DNA of 64,000 bases from Candidula unifasciata. Lineage: Eukaryota > Mollusca > Gastropoda > Stylommatophora > Geomitridae. The notes under the pieces are model-generated. The model searched no databases, was not told the DNA's origin, and was given only the letters and a program-made list of their open reading frames with translations. Shown here piece after piece: positions 1 through 9,547 of the stretch. How positions within the stretch are numbered: the first letter of the stretch is position 1; each line of letters starts with the position of its first letter. The position numbers were made by a program, and so were the translations under genes. Location: positions 15,001-79,000 of the forward strand of contig CAJHNH020000231.1 of the NCBI GenBank assembly GCA_905116865.2. The letters are read 5' to 3'.

Positions 1-81
1 GTTGTAACCAGGCTACCCATCCCGCCATTATGGTCCGTTTTGTTCTTCTTCATGTTGATCACTCTGGGAATGGGCAGTGAG
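1..81 (+). CDS. SLC6 exon (TM8, first part)
   Basis: Reads in frame 1 from the window edge and encodes the TM7-TM8 loop (TRLPIPPLW) and most of TM8 (LFFFMLITLGMGSE). The donor is GAG|GTCAGC. An alternative GTGAGG donor 6 nt upstream would break the phase with the next exon, so 81 is preferred. The exon begins before the window. Confidence 0.9.
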
Positions 82-3000
82 GTCAGCGTTTATGTATGAT
101 CCCACTTGATTTTCTTTTTTGTATCTGTCCATTACCAGGGCTCTGAGAGGAGACAAAGTAAAATATTATTGCACCCGACCTAGTTAGTTGTAGGAGCTGA
201 CTAAGGGCAGGCTTAGGGTCGTCTACCTCTTGCCAGTAATCACTATAGCCAGAAAAACCAACCAACCATGAGAAAGTCGAGAAGGATGGCTTGGCATTAG
301 TTGGTTGAGAGCCTGTATTCTGTTGAGGGACAAAAGGCAGAAGAGGAAGAAGATCCATCTTTTCTTTTAACTTGCCTAAAGGCTAACTTGTTATCCACCT
401 GGTACACTATATTTTATTTATGTTTTTTGTTTTTGTTTTGTTTTTGTTAAATCATTGAGCTGGGGTACTGCGGTGTTAAATTTTGGGTAGCGCGGTGTTA
501 GAGCTGGGGTAGTGCGGTGTTAGAGCTGGGGTAGTGCGGTGTTAGAGCTGTGGTAGTGCGGTGTTAGAGCTGGGGTAGCGTGGTGTTAGAGCTGGGGTAG
601 TGGGGTGTTAGAGCTGGGGTAGCGCGGTGTTAGAGCTGGGGTAGTGCGGTGTTAGAGCTGGGGTAGCGCGGTGTTAGAGCTGGAGTAGCGTGGTGTTAGA
701 GCTGGGGTAGCGTGGTGTTAGAGCTGGGGTAGCGCGGTGTTAGAGCTGGGGTAGCGTGGTGTTAGAGCTGGGGTAGCGTGGTATTAGAGCTGGTGTACTG
801 CGGTGTTAGAGCTGGGGAAGCCCGGTGTTAGAGCTGGGGTAGCGCGGTGTTAGAGCTGGGGTAGCGTGGTGTTAGAGCTGGGGTAGTGGGGTGTTAGAGC
901 TGGGGTAGTGCGGTGTTAGAGCTGGAGTAGCGTGGTGTTAGAGCTGGGGTAGCGGGGTGTTAGAGCTGGGGTAGCGTGGTATTAGAGCTGGTGTACTGCG
1001 GTGTTAGAGCAGAGCTGGGGAAGCCCGGTGTTAGAGCTGGGGTAGCGCGGTGTTAGAGCTGGGGTAGCGCGGTGTTAGAGCTGGGGTAGCGCGGTGTTAG
1101 AGCTGGGGTAGCGGGGTGTTAGAGCTGGGGTAGCGCGGTGTTAGAGCTGGGGTAGCGGGGTGTTAGAGCTGGGGAAGCCCGGTATTAGAGCTGGGGTAGT
1201 GGGGTGTTAGAGCTGGGGTAGCGGGGTGTTAGAGCTGGCGTAGCGTGGTGTTAGAGCTGGGGTAGCGGGGTGTCAGAGCTGGGGTAGCGGGGTGTCAGAG
1301 CTGGGGTAGCGGGGTGTCAGAGCTGGGGTAGCGCAGTGTTACAGTTTTGTTTGTTTGTTGAATTCCACATTGTCCCATTGTGGGTTCAGGCATGCCAGTT
1401 TTATGGAGGTGTGGGGGGGGGAGAAAGACCCATTTTTCCTAATTCACATAACATAGGAGGTGACTGATCAGGAGTATTTCATTCAAAGTCAGAGTGCATC
1501 TGCCTGGGAAGTAAGTAACCAACAGTCTGCCTACAGGTAAGCAAATCTGTAAAACAGATGTGCATGCAAAACTCAAGTTCTGGAACAAGACCAAAGTCCA
1601 GAAGTGGACGAGCAACCAGAACTTTCTGCAGGATTTTAAGCCAGTGAACTCATGTGAGGAAGAATAAAAAAGATTCCACATTGAAGCAAATTTGAAGCAA
1701 GATGTGCAGAACAAGCAATGGGGAGCCAAGAAGGACCTGCTGCTGACATGCAAGTTCATAAAGGCAGCCCACCTCAGGTCTGACCTGGCATATGAAATCA
1801 GGATAAAGAAGAAGAAAAATAAGTAGAAGCTAATTTTTTATAAATTACCTGGGCCTACTGGTTAACCCAGTCTAAAATGGAGATGTTCTTGGAAGTAAAG
1901 ATGGCTGACATGATGCTAATCACATCTCCCATCAGTTGCTGAAATAAGAGCTAACATCACGGCTTTCGAAATGTTCCCACAAGTGCTCCATCCACATCTT
2001 TAGCAGCCAGAACATAGTTCCATTTCTGACAGTACCAGGACCCAGGTCATCTTTGTGTGTGCGCCTCAGTTGTTCAAATCTATGTTGATTTGTTTGGCTT
2101 GGAATAAGAACATTTTCTCTGGCATCTTCCTAGTTTGCCCTGCTGGAGACAGTGATGACTGCCATCCAGGATACTTATCCCCCACTGAGGCAGAAGAAAG
2201 TGTATGTGGTGCTCACCGTCTCTGTGTTGGGATATCTGGGAGGTCTGGTTGTCTGTACGGAGGTGAGTAATCATTGGGAACATCTAAGCCTATGTGAGGG
2301 TTGATAAAGGAAGCAGCAGGCCTCAGATGAAGGTTGTGAAATAAAACATACTGCTTCACATTGAATTTGACAGTAACATTATAGCGGACCATTCAGAAAG
2401 CAATGGCAAACTATTCTTTTCCCTCCAATAGGCGCATCAAGCATATGGGAAAAGCACCAAAATGTTTACAGACCAATTGGCACTCGGTGGGTAATGTGGT
2501 CAGCATTATGCCGGCCGTATTTACTTTCCCAGGACATACATCCATTTAGGCTGGGTCGACCTGCGATGCCCCATACCATGATAAAAATCTACGCAGCCAG
2601 CAGTGGGTTTCGATCGCAGTACATTGGAATTACGAGTCGGACTTGCAACGCCTAAGCCACTGACGCCGCAATGGCAAACTATTGGATGTAAAAATTGCTT
2701 AGTTAAATACGAACAGCCAACAAAACCTGGGGCTGGTTTACAAGGTCCTGTAAAGAATATGCAGCAAACTAATTAGTGTAAGACTCCGCTTGTGGGTTTG
2801 AGGTCTCATTTTGAGGGAGAAGGAATGGACCCACTGTCCCGCCCTTACAAGTATGTCGTAAAAGTGAACTAATAAGAGGTGTTTCTTCAAAGCCAAGAGT
2901 GCTTTGCCTGAGAGGCAAGGAACCAGCAGTCTGCATATAGATAAGCAAGATCTGTAAAATTGATGTGGACACAAAACTGAAGATCTGGAACACAAGAAAA

Positions 3001-3421
3001 GTCCAGAAGTGGGTGAGCAACCAGAATTTTCTGTCAGAGTTTACAGCATATAAATCAAGAGGTGAAGGAAAAGACTGGTATTGGATAGGACATATGTTGA
3101 GAAAACCTGAGAACAGTATAATAAGAATGTCTTTTCACTTGAAGCAAACAGAAAGACTCATTTCAGAGATCTCGTCTTGCTCTGACACCGTGAGGCATTC
3201 CAGGAGAAGAGAAAAGATGTAGAAGCAGTAGTCTTTGCACTGGAACCCACAGGGGCACAGAAGTAAAGGCATACCAAAAAACACATGGAGTAAGGAGCTA
3301 GTGAATGAAGTTAAAAGTTGGGGGAGGGCATAGGGGTCAGCTGAATACACAAGAAAAGCAAAGGATATGACTACTTGGCATGAGCTGGTTAAGTGCCTGT
3401 ATTCCATTGAGGTATAAAGGT

Positions 3422-3455
<34 letters not shown>

Positions 3456-6400
3456 AGAAGAAGACAGTGTAAGACATAATGTTTGATAGTTTGCAGAAAT
3501 GTCTGACAATGTTTAAAGAAATAACCGCTTATTCAAATATAATAGAATCTTGGTGTCAAAAGGTTAAGTATATATCAAGATATCTATAAACGTAAGAAAA
3601 TTGTTGATTGGCTGTTTAAACTATAAAATGTTGTTTTCAGATGAAGAAATATAAGACCTAATGTTTGATAGTTTGCAAAAAATGTCTGACAGTGAATAAA
3701 GAAATAACCACTCATTCAAAAATTTAGAATCTTGAGGTCAAAGAGTTAAGAATTTATCAAGATAACTGTAAACGTAAAAAGATGATTGTTGATTGGCTGT
3801 TTAAACTATGAAATGTTGTTTTTCAGGGAGGCATGTATATTCTTCAACTACTGGACACCTATGCTGCCAGTTGGGCTGTGTTTGTCATGGCTATATTAGA
3901 ATGCATTATAATTGCCTGGCTCTATGGTAGGTATTGTTTATGCCTTTTGTGCTCGCTGAGTATGAATTTGTCAGTACATGATCTTTATTGTTTCTTCAGT
4001 GCTACCGAAATTGCTGTTATTTCCAAAAGCATTTCCTGATATACCAGGATATTCAGGTGTGTGTGGTAATGAGCAGGTTGACAGATTGGCTTCTGTCAGC
4101 CCTTTGGGTGGTGAGCTACTTTATGATGAAGTGGATGTGCTGCATGCTGTCTTGAGAGCAGATGAACAGTGCCATAGAACAGAGCATTCGCATCTGGATA
4201 GAATGATTCCACTAGGAGTGAGTAGAGAGTCTGGAAATTATTCTACCAGTCTGGCAAATACAAGCAAACTGCTAATCAGGTTGCAGCTGGGAACTTATCA
4301 TTGGCTCCTGAAGGAGGAGATGGAGCATGTCTGGGAATACCCAAAGTGCTGTGATGTCAATTCTTGATTCTTTCATTTAATTTTTGCTGGAATATATTTT
4401 AAGCTTTGCCAGTCTGGGAATCCACTGAAACTTTAAAAAAGAAGGTACCATTTTCTGTATATGGGGATTGGAACTTTGCCTTAGGCCTGGCAGTCAAGCA
4501 TTTTAACCAGTGGGCTATTCCTGGAGAGCCCTGGATGTTCACTCAGTTTTGACATGTGTGCAGTGAAAAGAGTGGGAGAAGTTACTTTTATTTGTAGTTA
4601 GTTGCGTATCCTTTACAGGCCGTTGTAGAACCAACCCCAACAGCCCCTGCTGTTATGTGGTTTTTCTAGGCAAATACGTCCAGTAATTTGCCATTGCTTT
4701 CTGGACGGTCGGCTTTTTTGATAAAACTGTCAAAACCAACACAAGGTGCATGGCCTGCTGCTGGGATCGAACCCGGCATCCGGGCATTACAAAGCATTCG
4801 CATCGACTTAGCCTTTTTTTTGCAGTAAAGCATGTTAAAGAGTGATACATTTACCTAAAAGATCTATCAAGTTTCACTTTTGGGTAATAAATACATTGGT
4901 CTCCCCACTGACTGCCTATATACACACTAGCTCACTTCTGATTGGTCGACCTCAAGCCACGCGACTTTGAGTCACTTTCACGGGGGGTGTTCCGCAATGC
5001 CGTTGACATTGCGTGTTGTATATTTCACCTTGCCAGAGGTTTTAACACTCTAAAAACATAGACAACTGGGTCTGATACCCAACCCCTTTAGAGAGTGATG
5101 AAACCTATGTCACAGGCAGACTCTTTCTCGGAATAAAAACGTAAATGCAACACAACAACAGACCGCGACACCCATAACCTCGACTACGGTAGACTAGTCA
5201 ACAAACTTATCAATGAAATTGACCTACTTTCCGTGAGGAGACCAACGTTTCAATAAGCCACTTTTGTCATGTGATGAAAAATAAGGGTGACTGTTAATAC
5301 TAAGAAATGAACTTCACTAAACACTTATTGTATGATGCCTGAGGAGTTCTCTAATACAGTTGTAGCTTTTGCCTTCAACTTTGCTTAAGTAACCTTGAAA
5401 AAAAAGAAGACTATCACTTCATAGTCTATCAAAGATTTGTGTCAAGATCCACCAAATGTGCAAGAGAAAAGATGCTGGACAACTTGACATCATGGCATGG
5501 AGGATCACCTAGAACTGACTGAAAGTACAGGAGACGGAAGGCTGTGGATAGACACAGCGTGGACTTTAAGAAGAAGAAGTTAAATTTCCCAGTGAAGGGA
5601 TTTGTGTGTGTGTGTGTGCATGTGAAGGCAGATTAGAAGTTGTCTAGTGGATGTTTTCTGAATTTCTTTTGTTGTTATAAAATAGCCCAGAAATCCTCTG
5701 TACACTTATGACGGAAGAGTCACTGAGTTTATTTTACTGGGATTATATAGACAATGAGCACGAAAAATGGGGAAGACCATGCACAAGATTTAACAAGATA
5801 TTATGAGCCTCGCTAAGAAATCATGATCAATATATTCAGTACAGTAGAAAAAGCACATAGAAGATCCTTACGAGGAGATTACTAGGGGAAAAGGAAAGAA
5901 GAAAAAGACAGCTGAGTCATTGATTTTCTTGGATTATTACTTAATACAGTAATTTTCCTTGGACTTTCTGCCTTAGTTTACAGCCTGTGCATGTGAGCAG
6001 AAGAAGAAGAAGAAGAAGAAGAAGAAGAAGAAAATAATTTCTGATTACAAGTAATAGAAGAGCGCAGTAAAGGAGGAGGAGGAGGAGGAGAAGAAGAAGA
6101 AGAAGAAGAAGAAGAAGAAGAAGAAGAAGAAGAAGAAGAAGGAGGAGGAGGAGGAGAAGAAGGAGGAGAAGAAGGAGGAGAAGAAGGAGGAGGAGGAGAA
6201 GAAGAAGGAGGAGGAGAAGAAGAAGGAGGAGGAGGAGAATAATTTCTGGTTGTAATCGGGTCATATTTGTCTTGTTATTTGCTCCCTGCAGGTGCAGACG
6301 CTTTCATGAGGGACATTGAAATGATGATTGGTCAGAAGAGTAGAGCATGGCACATGTTTTTCACCTTCTTTTGGAAGTTTATGACACCTGCCACGCTTCT

Positions 6401-9400
6401 GGTAAGTCTGTTGGCATTCAGAGAGGAATGACAGTTTTTAAATGTGTATATGAGAAGGCGTCAGACAGTTATGCACTTTAGCAAGGGAAGTCAGTTAGAT
6501 CGTCATCAAACAGCATATCCTTTACAGAACGTTGCTCTTATCATGGCATGCCTCAAAATCTGTCTTTCTCTAGCCAGTTCTCCAACCATGTGTGCTTTCG
6601 TAGCCAGTGCATCATTATTGTCTTGTGTCCACCTTCATGGAGGTCTGCTTCTACCTTATTTCCCTGAAACTACCCTCCATCACCATTTTCTCCAGGCCAC
6701 CGTGACGTTTAAAGGGTAAAGTCGGGAGAGTGAACCAGCGTCACTGCACATGGTTATAAACCATAAGTGTTCTGCCACCAGTACAGATAGCTGATAAGAA
6801 ACTGTCTGCCTGTGTCACCGTCCGCACACAACTCCATAGCTACAGCAACGTTTTTCCATTGACCCCAGAGTTTTAACTCTGGTACCCTCTAATCTCTTCT
6901 TCACCTTCTCAGTGAACTGATTACAGAACTTCTTCACCAGGGCCCAGCTAAGACAACCTTAAATCAAAAAGTGTGTTTACTTTTTCTCCACTCCTTCTTT
7001 TCCAACTCCCACATGTCTTCCCTCCCCACCCCCCAGTTCTTCCTCCTCTTCCTTTTCTTCTCCATTGATCAGTGTTTGCACCCAATCCGCAAGTAGCAGA
7101 GTCAGTAAGACCCATACGATCTCACAATTCAGTGAAAACTCACCATTGTGACGTGTTAATGACTCACTTTAATATTGAAATTGTCAAACAAAAATTTTAT
7201 AACTCAGAATTATCTCAACATATTTTTCTTATGTAACTTGATACTAAATTCATGATACATTTTTTTCTCTGTTTATTCAACTATGGAAGAGAAATAACAA
7301 GGTAACATATAATGCAAGAGAGTGTTTCTGTTTTCTCCAGTTCCTGCTGTTTTTCAATTGGATTGACTACAAACGAATGTCTTATAAAGGCAAGGTGTAC
7401 CCTGTTGTGGCTGAGCTGTGTGGCTGGTTTATGGCTTTTATCCCAATATTGATCATCGTAGCACTAGGAGCCTGGAGCTTCTACCAGTCACCAAAGGAAA
7501 AGACATTCAGAGAGGTATGTTGTTCATCACTCCCCCCCCCCAGCTAGACCCCCCCCCCCCCCCCCCCCCCCCCCTTACCGCATAAGATAATCCCAGCCAG
7601 TAGAAAGAAGCATCTCATACAAAGAATATTTATTCCCGCTCTAAGCTACCAGTGTCAGACATAGTCGGTCACACACAACAAACCAGTAAAGTTGGTAACC
7701 ATGGAAATTAGATGTCTGAGAAGAGCTGCAGATGCGACAAGAAGAGATAAGAATCAGGAATGTAGGTCATAAAAGAAAAAGTCAGCACAGAGCCAATTCT
7801 AAATTACATAGAGAGCAAATCAAATAACTTCCCACTTAATGAGAATGTCTTATGATGGTAGACCAAGGACAAGATTGAAAGATAGCATCAGGGAAATGAG
7901 ACATGTTGTGTCTGTGGTCAAAATTGCAAGAAGAACAAGAAGCAAAACCTTATGTCTCCTGCGACACCTGAAACGGCATAAGAGGAAGTAAGAAACAGAA
8001 GATGTGTCACTTTTTTAGAGCAGCATAGTACAGGGAGGGGTCTTGAGCCCGAGGATTTAGGGCCTTTTGGCTAGAGCAGCCACCACATGTTACTGTATAA
8101 TACAAAAACTGAACCTTAGGTCAATACAGTTTTGTCCTGCAGTGCACAGTTTATTTAGTGATGTTAATATACTTCATAAGGAGCAGCTGGCTGAATGGTT
8201 ACAATGCTGGGCTGTCATGCGGGAGTCCTGGGTTCAAATCCTCGATAAGGCTGGGGATTATTTCTGTCAGGGGCCAAAAAAAATCCTCACCTGCACGGTC
8301 GTGGCGACAGCACTAGCCATGCGGCCGTAAATCCTCAGGCTCAAACCCCCGCCTACAACGCAAAAGTCGTATCACAAAGGCTGTAATTGGCAGTTTGTTT
8401 GGCAATATACTTCATATGAACAATGGCCCATGTCAAATGTTTTTTTTTTTTTAATGGTAAAATACAGGGTGTGAGTCATAGACCATTTCACAGTCACTTA
8501 AGAAGAGAATCAGGGCATTTGGACTTAACTTCTGCAGATATATTCTTGCAGCGCCATGTTCACTTATTATACTGTTTTGAAACTCAGCGTCATAGCACAC
8601 TGGGCTTACCCATAGGTGCTCAGTCTCCCACAACAAATGTCTTAAGGTCTAAATGCTAACTGTTCTCGTAGCTTGCTGATTATTCACACATTGTTCTCTT
8701 CCTCTCGTATGTTCTTCCTTGACGGATCCACTCCTAATTACACATTCACACATTCTTACACTTGTTATTTCATCTAACCTTGTAGCTTCTATCTACATTT
8801 GTTCGTAAATGGTCTTCAGAATGTCTCCTTTGCCTTGTGCCAGTTTCCTATTGCTGTCACTTTTGTAACCAAGTAATCCTCTCTTTCATTCCCTTGCACT
8901 CCTGCATCGGTCAGAAAGTCTGTCTATGCGAGTCCCTGCAATTTTTATAGTGCTGTATATCAAAATGAAGACAGACGCTGACGTTTCCTAAGCTCTTGAC
9001 ATGGCAGAAATCTAGTTCATAAACAGCATTAGGTAAAAAAAAAAGCAGCCATTCTTCAGCCATATTAACTCTTTCAGTCACAAATGGCGCACATACATTC
9101 ACAGTTTCCTACCTAGAAGCCCAGTAAACACAAGATGTACTGATTTTATGTCTCTCTTGACTAACACTTGGGCCTCTAATGCTAAACCTAATGGGACTAT
9201 AAAAGTTAATGACCATAGTGTTTTAGAAAGAAAATTAATGAAAGTCATGATTCCTGATAGATGAGGGCATTAGTTGACAAACACAAAGGTGGACAAGATA
9301 TTGCAGACACCTTGGGGCAGGAAATTGATTGAGGCTAGTACTTAGGTAGGTAGTTTGATCCCTTCAGGGATGCAGTGTGCAGGATCATCACCTCATGGAT

Positions 9401-9516
9401 GAGAATGCTGCATGTACCGATCCCAGTAAGCCCTATTCAAATGTAAAGTTATATTGGGCCCCCCCCCACCCCCCCCCCCACCCTCCTCCCCCCCCCCCCC
9501 CCCCCCCCCCCCCCCC

Positions 9517-9547
<31 letters not shown>

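Noticed and set aside
2055..2270. 71-codon frame from an ATG at 2055
   Set aside because: Wrong frame across the real SLC6 exon 2134-2262; the conserved FALLET...CTE reading is in another frame and needs the acceptor at 2133.
5941..6264. Poly-leucine protein (- strand)
   Set aside because: Translation of the GAA/GGA tract in an SLC6 intron.
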